From JALHNF01 sp031972295 (lineage in GTDB: Bacteria; Patescibacteriota; Minisyncoccia; Phycocordibacterales; UBA5272), in contig DALYEZ010000004.1 of NCBI GenBank assembly GCA_031972295.1, forward strand, positions 1-58,170: a stretch of 58,170 nt of DNA, given 5' to 3'. Shown here one piece after another: positions 51,191 through 58,170 of this stretch. Position numbers and translations under genes: made by a program. Under the pieces are notes generated by a model. It did no database searches and was not told where the DNA came from. It worked only from the letters and a program-made list of their open reading frames with translations. The number at the start of each line of letters is the position of its first letter. Position 1 is the first letter of the stretch.

Positions 51191-51339
51191 TTATCCACAA
51201 AGTTGTGTATAAATAAAAAATAAAAACATAGTTTATTTAAAAAGTACAGAACACATCCCCTTCCTATTCACACCTATTAAAACAAGAATTTATTTTTCAC
51301 CTTACGCACCAACACAGAAAACCTATCCACATATCCACA
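51191..51339 (+). other. oriC: Probable oriC region between dnaA and dnaN
   Basis: The 198-bp gap holds TTATCCACA (51191-51199), an inverted TTATACACA (plus TGTGTATAA, 51204-51212), and tandem near-boxes CTATCCACA (51323-51331) and ATATCCACA (51331-51339). Between them is a long A+T-rich stretch (about 51210-51300) that could be the unwinding element. With the three boxes before dnaA this gives the two-part origin layout known from other bacteria. The evidence is motif and position only. Confidence 0.7.
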
Positions 51340-51364
51340 CAACCATCATTACTACATAATCTTA

Positions 51365-51370
51365 TATAAT
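51365..51370 (+). promoter_or_regulatory. -10 element of dnaN, leaderless
   Basis: TATAAT lies 7 bases before the dnaN ATG (51378). No convincing -35 is seen, and the element is preceded by A+T-rich origin DNA. Confidence 0.6.
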
Positions 51371-51377
51371 AAATACT

Positions 51378-52481
51378 ATGAAACTAGACTGCACAGTAGA
51401 AAAACTAAAATCAGCTCTCGAATTTGTATCAACGACTGTTTCTAAACAAACTATAAGTCCACTTCTGCAACATATTTATATTGAAATAGAAGGACACTCC
51501 GCTCTTTTTAGATCAACAACTATTGATACATCAAGTGAAATACGTATTCCTGTAAAGGTTGTAGTTCCTGGAAAGTGTTTAATTCATGGGGAAACATTCA
51601 CAAAATTAATACAGTCAATTGTCACACAAGAAAAAAATATTACCTTAGAAGTTAAAGAAACTGTTATGGAAGTTGTGTATGGTAAAAATACACACACAAT
51701 AAAACTTTCTCCTTTTGAAGATTTTCCACACATACCAAATATTTCTGAAAATGCGACATCTATTACAATTCCTGTTGAGAAGTATATAGAAGGTGTTACA
51801 AGTGTTTCGTTTGCTGCCGCACAAAGTGATCTGAAGCCTGAAATTGCCTCTGTGTACGTCTATGGTGTAGAAAACGAACTCGTGTTCGTTTCAACAGATT
51901 CATATCGTCTAGCAGAGAAAAAAATCCGTTTAAAAGGGTGTGATGCAGTGAGTCTTCTTGTTCCAAATAAACTTATTCCAGATCTTCTAAAACTTCTTAA
52001 ACAATTTAGTGGCGATGTTGTGTTTGAGTTCAATAAAAACACACTTTTGGTTAAAAATGACACCCAAACAATCCATATTCGACTTATAGATGGTATTTTC
52101 CCCAATTATCGGCAAATTATTCCCACAACAAACACCACAACCGTAACTACTTTAAAACATGATGTTCAAAATCTTATTCGAACCCTCTCACTTTTTACTG
52201 ATAGATACAATCAAGTGACTCTAACTATGGTTCCTGAAGAAAAAGGTTGTAAAATAAATACAGAAAATGGAGAAATAGGGACATCACATCAATTTCTAGA
52301 GTCTTCAATTGTTGGTGAACCACTTACTTTGAGTATAAATATTAAGTATTTATCTGATGTTATTCCATATCTCTTAAAAGAGAGTATGGTTTTTGAATGT
52401 ACTACAACACAAAGACCAATTGTTGTTAAAAGTGTTTCTGATGGATCGTTCACATATCTTATAATGCCGCTTTCTCGATAA
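51378..52481 (+). CDS. dnaN: DNA polymerase III beta subunit (sliding clamp)
   Basis: Ring-shaped dimer that holds the polymerase on DNA. The 367 aa show the three repeated clamp domains. Recognisable parts are MKLDCTVEKLKSAL at the start, FRSTTIDTSSEIRI, the DSYRLAEKKI region, DGIFPNYRQIIP and the ending SDGSFTYLIMPLSR, which contains the common PVR/PMR-like clamp C-terminus in the form MPLSR. It follows dnaA across the putative origin and has its own leaderless promoter. Confidence 0.98.
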   Translation: MKLDCTVEKLKSALEFVSTTVSKQTISPLLQHIYIEIEGHSALFRSTTIDTSSEIRIPVKVVVPGKCLIHGETFTKLIQSIVTQEKNITLEVKETVMEVVYGKNTHTIKLSPFEDFPHIPNISENATSITIPVEKYIEGVTSVSFAAAQSDLKPEIASVYVYGVENELVFVSTDSYRLAEKKIRLKGCDAVSLLVPNKLIPDLLKLLKQFSGDVVFEFNKNTLLVKNDTQTIHIRLIDGIFPNYRQIIPTTNTTTVTTLKHDVQNLIRTLSLFTDRYNQVTLTMVPEEKGCKINTENGEIGTSHQFLESSIVGEPLTLSINIKYLSDVIPYLLKESMVFECTTTQRPIVVKSVSDGSFTYLIMPLSR

Positions 52482-52484
52482 ATC

Positions 52485-52730
52485 ATGATAGAAGAAGGAT
52501 TATTTGCACGTTTCTTAAAACCACTTCTAAATAAAAAAAATGAAAAAGATGGTATTCAAAGTGTTTTAGATGTGTATATTAAAACCCCATACACATTTTT
52601 GGTTCAAGGGCTTCAAGTGAGAATACAAAAATTATCAACAATACAGAAACAAGAGGTTATGTTGTATAAAGAAAAAATAGAAAAAGACCTCGAAGTTCTT
52701 TTGTCTAAGAAATACACTATTTCGTTTTAG
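52485..52730 (+). CDS. Hypothetical protein, 81 aa, after dnaN
   Basis: Not recognised. It begins MIEEGLFARFLKPLL, is basic and helical with one beta-like stretch (SVLDVYIKTPYTFLVQG), and has no membrane span. It is 3 bases after dnaN and so co-transcribed. Small genes after dnaN in other bacteria are often recF, a YaaA-type S4 protein or a DciA/DUF721 protein. This one is too short and different for a firm match, though the overall helix-strand-helix layout is loosely like a reduced DciA. Confidence 0.65.
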   Translation: MIEEGLFARFLKPLLNKKNEKDGIQSVLDVYIKTPYTFLVQGLQVRIQKLSTIQKQEVMLYKEKIEKDLEVLLSKKYTISF

Positions 52731-52748
52731 TTTAAATACAAAACAATT

Positions 52749-54902
52749 CTATACCCCTGAATTTATTAGAGGTACTGTGGCGCCACAAGCACTTGGATTT
52801 TGCGCAAGCCAGGCCGCAAGAGGATACTCCCAATGAAAGTATTGCGGATCAGATTCAGGATTATTTGGATATGGACCCAAAGGATCTCTTTTTTGTACCC
52901 AATGGAGAATATCGTGGACAATCGGGGTGCCACTTTCTGTTTTTCCACACCAAATACCCTGTAGAATAGGTTTTGTATTTTCTGTTGAACTTGCTACAAC
53001 ATAAGGTGTAAAGTTTTCTATTTCTGTTGAACTTGCAAGTCCTATATCCATAGCTTCACGCCAAAGCGGTGCAAGAATATAACCAGACGTTTTTTTTATC
53101 ATAGGGGTATTATCGTTGTTGCCTCCCCATAATCCAATTACAAGTGACGGTGTATATCCTACTGTCCAAACATCGCGGTAGTTTTGCGTAGTACCTGTTT
53201 TAGCTGCTACTTGTCTATTTGTGTAATTAATAGGTGAAGAGAGTGCAAAGGCTGGTACACGAGCTTGTGCATCACTTAAAATACTTGAGATTTCACGAGT
53301 CGTATTTTCACTTAAGACACGCTCTCCAAACTCTTTGTATTCTTCAAGAACAGTTCCATCCTTTTTGATAACTTTCAGTATTCCTGTTGGTGTGTGCTGT
53401 ATACCCTCAGTTGCAAAAACTCCGTAGGCACTCACGAGGTCAAGTAAGCTTACTTCACCACCACCTAAAACGAGGGTAAGGCCGAGTCTGTTTCTATCGT
53501 TTAAACCCTTAATTCCCATACGTGTTGCAAGGGAAATAGCATCATCTAAACCAGTAAGATAAAGTGCCTTAACCGCAGGAATGTTAAGTGACTGGGCAAG
53601 TGCGTGCCGAAACGAAATCGGTCCACGGAACTCATTATCATAATTGTCCGGCATGTAACACTCAGACTTATCCTTACCAACTGGGGGGTTTCCAACCTCA
53701 TCACAGTACGTGTTGAATTCTGTAGGAAGGTCAAATACAACTGTTTCCGGAGTATAACCCTTTTCAAATAGTGACGCATATACAATTGGTTTAATTGCTG
53801 ATCCTGGTTGGCGACCTTGCACAGCAACGTTTACTTTCCCATCTATTTTCTCATCAAAATAGTCACGTGAACCAATAAGGGAGAGAATCTGTCCAGTTCG
53901 TGGATCAAGGGCAACTAAACTTGCATTCGACATGTTGGTTTCAGGAACACTTTTAAGAACATATGCTTTCAGGGATTCCTCGAGTTGTTTTTGAAGCGCA
54001 TAATCAAGAGTTGTTACTACTTGCAAACCTTCCTGCTCGAGAGCCTCCACACCATATTTTTCTTCAAGGTACTCTCGAATGTAAAACACAAAATGAAGTG
54101 CTTTTCCAGAACCTTCAGCAATTGATTGGAATTCAATTTTTGTTTCCTGAGCTTCTTTTGCCTCCGTTTCAGTAATGAAGCCAACTTCGTACATTCTTCG
54201 TAATACAAAGTTTTTTCGCTCCTCAAGAGCATCCCTGTTTTTACCGTATGGAGAGAAGTACGACGGACGTTGTGGCATTGCAGCAAGGTATGCAGCTTCA
54301 ACTAAGTTCACTTCTAAAGCACTTTTTTTGAAATATGCACGCGATGCTTCTTCGACACCATATATGGTTCCACCATACGGACTTTCATTAAGGTAAATCG
54401 TTAGGATCTGTTCCTTAGTTATGAGTTGTTCAAGTTTTAAGGCCAAAATCCACTCTTTTATTTTTCTTGTAAGTGCCCGTTCACGTGAAAGAAGTGCGTT
54501 TTTAATTACCTGCTGAGTGATTGTTGAGCCACCACTACTACTTCCTCCAGGGAGAAGGTTTTCTATAACAGCCCGAATAATTGAAGTTGGACGAATGCCG
54601 TTGTGAGAGTAAAAATGCGCATCCTCGACAGCAACATGGGCTTGTTTGATATATTCACTAATCTCAGATGGAGCGACCTCTGTACGACGTATATCTTGAT
54701 GAATGTTATAAAGTAATACTTTTCCTGTTCTGTCGAATATTTTTGTTGAATTCGCCACTTTTCTACTCTCAAAGTTGTTTAGATCAGGAAGGTCAAGTGT
54801 TGCAACCCAAACAAGGACTGCCGCCCCCATAAGAAGAAGAATACATCCCCCAAAAATAAGGATGTCTCGGATAAGTTTATTTCTATTTTTTCTTGGAATC
54901 AT
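52749..54902 (-). CDS. Bifunctional penicillin-binding protein 1A type
   Basis: Class A PBP that polymerises and cross-links peptidoglycan. From ATG 54902 it is 717 aa. It has a membrane anchor (about 10-35) and a GT51 glycosyltransferase with catalytic Glu93 in AVEDAHFYSH and GGSTITQQ (125-131). The transpeptidase has SAIK (Ser368, Lys371), SLN (438-440) and KTG (568-570). A short C-terminal part with two Cys follows. The frame runs 7 codons further up, but TGC-TATACT on the minus strand (plus 54919-54911) ends 8 bases before ATG 54902. It is convergent with the dnaN unit. Confidence 0.96.
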   Translation of the reverse strand: MIPRKNRNKLIRDILIFGGCILLLMGAAVLVWVATLDLPDLNNFESRKVANSTKIFDRTGKVLLYNIHQDIRRTEVAPSEISEYIKQAHVAVEDAHFYSHNGIRPTSIIRAVIENLLPGGSSSGGSTITQQVIKNALLSRERALTRKIKEWILALKLEQLITKEQILTIYLNESPYGGTIYGVEEASRAYFKKSALEVNLVEAAYLAAMPQRPSYFSPYGKNRDALEERKNFVLRRMYEVGFITETEAKEAQETKIEFQSIAEGSGKALHFVFYIREYLEEKYGVEALEQEGLQVVTTLDYALQKQLEESLKAYVLKSVPETNMSNASLVALDPRTGQILSLIGSRDYFDEKIDGKVNVAVQGRQPGSAIKPIVYASLFEKGYTPETVVFDLPTEFNTYCDEVGNPPVGKDKSECYMPDNYDNEFRGPISFRHALAQSLNIPAVKALYLTGLDDAISLATRMGIKGLNDRNRLGLTLVLGGGEVSLLDLVSAYGVFATEGIQHTPTGILKVIKKDGTVLEEYKEFGERVLSENTTREISSILSDAQARVPAFALSSPINYTNRQVAAKTGTTQNYRDVWTVGYTPSLVIGLWGGNNDNTPMIKKTSGYILAPLWREAMDIGLASSTEIENFTPYVVASSTENTKPILQGIWCGKTESGTPIVHDILHWVQKRDPLGPYPNNPESDPQYFHWEYPLAAWLAQNPSACGATVPLINSGV

Positions 54903-54910
54903 TGAGTGTA

Positions 54911-54936
54911 AGTATAGCACCACAAAATGCTATACT
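54911..54936. promoter_or_regulatory. Divergent pair of identical extended -10 promoters
   Basis: Minus-strand TGC-TATACT (plus 54919-54911) drives the PBP gene. Plus-strand TGC-TATACT (54928-54936) drives tyrS. The two are 8 bases apart and neither has a clear -35. Each predicts an mRNA with a leader of 0-6 bases. Confidence 0.7.
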
Positions 54937-54947
54937 GGAAAATACGT

Positions 54948-56135
54948 ATGGCAAATATCGATACAAATGGAGACAAGATAGAAGAGCTTCTTTCTCGGGG
55001 AGTTGAGGATTGTTTTGTTAAAGATGATTTAAAAAAAGAACTCCTTTCTGGGCGACAGCTCCGAATAAAGTTCGGTATTGATCCAACAGGCCCTAAAATT
55101 CATATTGGGCGCGCTATTCCGCTTCGAAAGTTGCGTCAGTTTCAGCTGCTTGGGCACCAAGTAGTGCTTATTATTGGTGACTTTACCGCACAAATTGGTG
55201 ATCCGTCAGATAAGCTCGCAAAACGGCCAATGCTTACTCGTGAAGTAATTGAGGAAAACATGCGTGACTACAAAGCGCAAATTGGAAAAATTATTGATAT
55301 TGATAAAGTTGAATTTGTATACAATAGTGACTGGCTTCGCCCACTAGGATTTCAAGAAATCTGCCAACTTGCAGAAAGTTTTACGGTGCAGCAAATGATT
55401 GCTCGGCGTAATTTTTCAGAACGAATAGAAAAAGGAGAAGAGGTATCACTTCGTGAACTCATGTACCCTCTTATGCAAGGGTACGACTCTGTTGCAATAA
55501 ATGCTGATGTTGAAATTGGTGGCTTTGACCAATTATTTAATCTTAAAGCCGGGAGATATATTCAAAAGCATTATGGTAAAAAAGAACAAAACGTTCTCAC
55601 CATTGAAATGCTTGAAGGAACAGATGGAAGAAAAATGTCTACAAGTTGGGGGAACATTATCACTATTGTTGATGAACCAAACGACATGTATGGAAAAATA
55701 ATGTCAGTACGCGACGATTTGATTATAAAGTATTTTATTCTTACAACAGACCTCTCTCTTCTGGAGATTACTCAAATTGAAAAAGCGATTAAAGATGGTG
55801 AAAATCCGAAGGTACACAAAATGCGATTGGCACGAGAAATTGTAACCATGTATCACTCAGAGAAAGCTGCCGCTAAGGCAGAAGAGCAGTTTGAAAACAT
55901 ATTTGCAAAAGGTGCTCTTCCGGAGACAATGTTAGAAATAAAACTTCCTGTGCTTGATGTTGCGGCAGAACTTAAGGCTTTAAAAATTATTGAATCAAAA
56001 AGTGAGTGGACACGGCTCATAAAAGAAAATGCGGTGAGTGTACATGAAGGAGAAGATATTTCTGATGCAAAATGGCTACCAAAAGAATCATGTGTTCTTA
56101 AAATAGGTAAACGTCGTTTCGTACGATTTGTCTAA
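54948..56135 (+). CDS. tyrS: Tyrosyl-tRNA synthetase
   Basis: Class I enzyme that charges tRNA-Tyr. From ATG 54948 the protein is 395 aa. It has GIDPTGPKIHIGR with the HIGH-type signature at 52-55, the KMSTS loop at 229-233 (GRKMSTSWG), and a C-terminal S4-like RNA-binding part (about 325-395). The size and the GIDPTGP start fit the TyrRS-Z (TyrZ) branch. An in-frame ATG at 54927 lies inside the predicted -10 element, so it cannot be used from that promoter. It ends at a strong bidirectional terminator. Confidence 0.97.
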   Translation: MANIDTNGDKIEELLSRGVEDCFVKDDLKKELLSGRQLRIKFGIDPTGPKIHIGRAIPLRKLRQFQLLGHQVVLIIGDFTAQIGDPSDKLAKRPMLTREVIEENMRDYKAQIGKIIDIDKVEFVYNSDWLRPLGFQEICQLAESFTVQQMIARRNFSERIEKGEEVSLRELMYPLMQGYDSVAINADVEIGGFDQLFNLKAGRYIQKHYGKKEQNVLTIEMLEGTDGRKMSTSWGNIITIVDEPNDMYGKIMSVRDDLIIKYFILTTDLSLLEITQIEKAIKDGENPKVHKMRLAREIVTMYHSEKAAAKAEEQFENIFAKGALPETMLEIKLPVLDVAAELKALKIIESKSEWTRLIKENAVSVHEGEDISDAKWLPKESCVLKIGKRRFVRFV

Positions 56136-56138
56136 ATA

Positions 56139-56168
56139 AAAAAACGCTCAGATCTGAGCGTTTTTTTA
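56139..56168. terminator. Bidirectional terminator
   Basis: AAAAAAACGCTCAGA with its complement TCTGAGCGTTTTTTT, a perfect palindrome without a real loop centre. It serves tyrS and the convergent acidic-protein gene, whose stop lies 2 bases beyond it. Confidence 0.92.
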
Positions 56169-56169
56169 T

Positions 56170-56367
56170 TTACCAATTATCTGGTTGGTCATCGGATCGC
56201 CATTCAGGTGTAGGATCATCCTCATCATTAATATCCTTAGGAAGAATTGCTTCATCCTGGTCTTCATCACCAAATCCGTGATGATCATCAAATGCGTCGT
56301 CTAAAATTGCCGCATCAATCTCACCTTCTTTTACCTCTTCCTCCTCTTTAGGTGTTTTTTCACTCAT
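56170..56367 (-). CDS. Very acidic small protein, 65 aa
   Basis: No family recognised. More than one third of its residues are Asp or Glu (start MSEKTPKEEEEVKEGEID; end PEWRSDDQPDNW), with no predicted fold, so it is probably disordered. Such acidic tails can act as DNA mimics, metal buffers or chaperone-like spacers, but nothing here decides among these. The gene sits between tyrS (convergent) and the ruvB-ruvC unit (same strand, 53-bp gap). Confidence 0.65.
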   Translation of the reverse strand: MSEKTPKEEEEVKEGEIDAAILDDAFDDHHGFGDEDQDEAILPKDINDEDDPTPEWRSDDQPDNW

Positions 56368-56420
56368 ACAATGTATTCATGCATTGTTGTAACAAAAAAA
56401 ATCAGGTCGTGCAAGTACCC

Positions 56421-56900
56421 CTATAGAGTTCTTCTAGATGAAGAGCTATGAGTCACTGCAAGGGCAAGAGCATCAAGCTCGTCATCGAGACGTTTTTTAC
56501 TCTCTAGATGCAAAATTTTCTCTGTCATAAAGGCAACTTGGGCCTTTTCAGCCTTACCAAATCCAGTGAGCGCCATTTTTACCTGGAGTGGTGAATATTC
56601 AAACACTAAAACGTTATTTTGCAGAAGTTCATACACAATAACCCCCCGAGCCTCAGCAACAGCCATTGCTGTTTTTTGATTCTTTTCAAAAAATAAAGTT
56701 TCAACACTTGCTGCTTGTGGTTGCCAGGTTTTGCAAAGTTCTGAGACTTTGTCGCCGATGAGTTTTAGACGTACATGAAAAGTATCTTTTGGATTCGTTT
56801 CAAAACATTCCGAATGTACACATGTTTCTTGTCCGGCATTAACGTCGATGATGCCAACACCAAGTCTTCCAAACCCTGGATCTATGCCAAGTATTCGCAT
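56421..56900 (-). CDS. ruvC: Holliday junction resolvase RuvC
   Basis: Cuts four-way junctions at the end of recombination. The 159-aa protein has the RNase H-like fold with catalytic Asp7 in GIDPGFGRLG, Glu near 66 (VETLFFEKNQKTA), and the C-terminal acidic pair in RLDDELDALALAVTH. The start is 1 base after the ruvB stop, so the two genes are one unit. RuvA is not in the window. Confidence 0.97.
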   Translation of the reverse strand: MRILGIDPGFGRLGVGIIDVNAGQETCVHSECFETNPKDTFHVRLKLIGDKVSELCKTWQPQAASVETLFFEKNQKTAMAVAEARGVIVYELLQNNVLVFEYSPLQVKMALTGFGKAEKAQVAFMTEKILHLESKKRLDDELDALALAVTHSSSSRRTL

Positions 56901-56901
56901 A

Positions 56902-57909
56902 CTACAGAAGTTTCTGTTCTAGGTTTGCCGGAACCGCAAAGCCTAAGTGTTCATAGGCTCGCGCTGTTGCAATTCTTCCTCGAGGAGTGCGTTCAATAAG
57001 TCCAAGTTGAAGAAGATATGGTTCGACAACATCTTCAATTGTTCCTTCTTCTTCCCCAGTTGCAGCGCCAAGTGTAGTAAGACCCACGGGCCCACCATTA
57101 AATTTTGAAATAATAGTTTCAAGAAGTTTTCTGTCAGAAGCGTTTAATCCAAGCTCATCAATTTCAAGAAGATGAAGGGCCTCCTTTACCACCTGAAGAT
57201 CAACATCTTTTTTATGTACTTGTGCGTAGTCGCGGACACGTTTCAAAAGATAATTTGCAGTACGAGGAGTAAAGCGACTGCGGCGCGCTATTTCATGGGC
57301 TGCATTTTCATCTATCAAAATTCCAAGTAGTTCTGCGGAACGACGTACAATTTGAGAAATTTCTTCATCAGAATAATATTCAAGACGATACGTGCCGCCT
57401 GAAAATCTCGAACGAAGTGGTGAAGAGAGAAGTGCAATACGTGTAGTTGCAGCAATGAGAGTAAAAGGAGGAAGCTCGAGCTGAATCGTTCGTGCTGAAG
57501 GACCTTTCCCAATAATGATGTCTAAGTTTCCAGACTCCATCGCAGGATATAAAATTTCTTCAATCAATTTGCTCAACCGATGAATTTCATCAATGAAGAG
57601 AATATCGCCAGGAGAAAGATTGGTAAGAATAGAGGCAAGGTCGCCAACTTTTTCGATTGCCGGACCTGAAGTTATCTTCATTTGCGATCGCTGTTCTTTT
57701 GCAATCAAATGAGCGAGTGTTGTTTTACCAAGTCCGGGCGGTCCGTAAAAAAGAATATGCTCCGGTGGATGATTACGCTCTTGAGACGCCTGTAAAAGAA
57801 TCTTGATATTTTTCTTGATCGTATTTTGACCAATGTATTCCTCAAATGTACTCGGACGAAGTGTTTGGTCGAGGCGTGTATCGTTTTTGAGTTCTGGAGG
57901 TGTGCTCAT
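56902..57909 (-). CDS. ruvB: Holliday junction branch-migration helicase RuvB
   Basis: AAA+ motor that drives branch migration with RuvA. The 335 aa include LRPSTFEEYIGQ, Walker A GPPGLGKTT near residue 55, Walker B LFIDEIHR, sensor ATTR and the C-terminal winged helix with GPVGLTTLGAATGEEEGTIE (cut at 20). All usual parts are present. TGC-TAGAAT on the minus strand (-10 at plus 57921-57916) ends 6 bases before the ATG, another leaderless start. The order ruvB-ruvC is reversed relative to ruvC-ruvA-ruvB operons. Confidence 0.98.
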   Translation of the reverse strand: MSTPPELKNDTRLDQTLRPSTFEEYIGQNTIKKNIKILLQASQERNHPPEHILFYGPPGLGKTTLAHLIAKEQRSQMKITSGPAIEKVGDLASILTNLSPGDILFIDEIHRLSKLIEEILYPAMESGNLDIIIGKGPSARTIQLELPPFTLIAATTRIALLSSPLRSRFSGGTYRLEYYSDEEISQIVRRSAELLGILIDENAAHEIARRSRFTPRTANYLLKRVRDYAQVHKKDVDLQVVKEALHLLEIDELGLNASDRKLLETIISKFNGGPVGLTTLGAATGEEEGTIEDVVEPYLLQLGLIERTPRGRIATARAYEHLGFAVPANLEQKLL

Positions 57910-57950
57910 GAGACTATTCTAGCAGTAAAAAAGAGGGTCGAAGAGGGGTA

Positions 57951-58170
57951 TTGACAAATATGTAAAAGGTGCTATACTGTATCTATAAGCTCATTCATCG
58001 GAATATTCAAAAAAGAAAAACATATTCATGTTTTTCCAAGATTGAATACTTCCATCTCCACACTGTTGGCCTCGCGGTTCCCGTGTTTTTATTTTAAGGA
58101 CGTTCTGGTTACCGATCTAATCGGAGTTACGGGTGCTATCCTTATAGGAAATATAACTTTTCGTGTCGTA
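57951..58170 (+). promoter_or_regulatory. Strong promoter with structured leader running off the window
   Basis: TTGACA (57951-57956), a 16-base spacer and TATACT (57973-57978) with TGC extension: the best promoter in the window. The RNA would start near 57985. It folds a long hairpin (TATTCAA 58004-58010 with TTGAATA 58042-58048; inside it GAAAAACAT 58015-58023 with ATGTTTTTC 58028-58036) and a small one (CCGAT 58112-58116 with ATCGG 58120-58124). No convincing coding start is seen up to the window end. It may lead an rRNA or other stable RNA unit, or be a regulated mRNA leader. Confidence 0.65.

Noticed and set aside
54927..54947. Seven extra N-terminal codons for tyrS.
   Set aside because: The codons overlap the predicted -10 element and precede the expected transcription start; the family N-terminus fits ATG 54948.

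Overview
The window looks like the chromosome of a small-genome member of the Patescibacteria (Candidate Phyla Radiation), most likely the Parcubacteria/Paceibacteria. This is inferred from gene content and style. Genes are tightly packed, many have no leader or Shine-Dalgarno site, and housekeeping proteins are short (81-aa RnpA, 344-aa trigger factor without its PPIase domain, 159-aa RuvC). There are many secreted or single-membrane-span proteins of unknown function, and a VirB4/VirB6/PrgI-type locus of the sort common in Parcubacteria. No 16S gene is present, so the placement is not finer than that. One scaffold gap (100 N) lies inside an ABC ATPase gene.

Layout. 1-5.4 kb: end of a tRNA-Gly(TCC), two small unknown genes, HU, an SD-bearing small gene, the clpP-rny operon, rsmE, and a region with a likely structured RNA. 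5.4-8.6 kb: tig, a 45-aa membrane protein, ppa and nusA. 8.7-10.4 kb: a small gene and a kinase-fold protein. 10.5-16.9 kb: a MacA/MacB-like efflux region (one HlyD-type adaptor, two ATPases, two FtsX/MacB permeases) and a MarR regulator. Three copies of one operator lie in front of marR and both exporter units. 16.9-24.2 kb: tpiA, pgk, a secreted protein, xthA, a Xer recombinase, rpsO, a NYN-domain protein, a membrane protein and a DksA-like protein. 24.2-33.9 kb: comM, a LysM/M23 peptidase, a 1162-aa repeat protein, uvrD/pcrA, rsmA. 33.9-48.5 kb: eleven plus-strand genes forming a type IV secretion-like machine. 48.6-52.7 kb: the chromosome-origin neighbourhood, yidC-rnpA-rpmH diverging from dnaA-dnaN, with DnaA boxes in both intergenic stretches. 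52.7-58 kb: a bifunctional PBP, tyrS, an acidic small protein, ruvC-ruvB, and a strong promoter with a structured leader running off the end.

How the parts fit. The T4SS-like locus has membrane scaffold (VirB6/TrbL-like), inner-membrane partner (PrgI), motor ATPase (VirB4) and a VirB2-like membrane pair fused to two predicted wall-cutting domains. No coupling protein, relaxase or VirB11 is seen here, so DNA uptake, surface-fibre assembly or effector delivery are all possible. The efflux genes appear to be one MarR regulon, with the operator overlapping the predicted promoters. Across the window a repeated promoter form is visible: an extended -10 (TGn-TATAMT-like) followed by only 6-8 bases and then the start codon. 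This predicts leaderless mRNAs for at least sixteen genes, including dnaA and dnaN. Four isolated small genes instead have clear Shine-Dalgarno sites and three of these have their own perfect-stem terminators.
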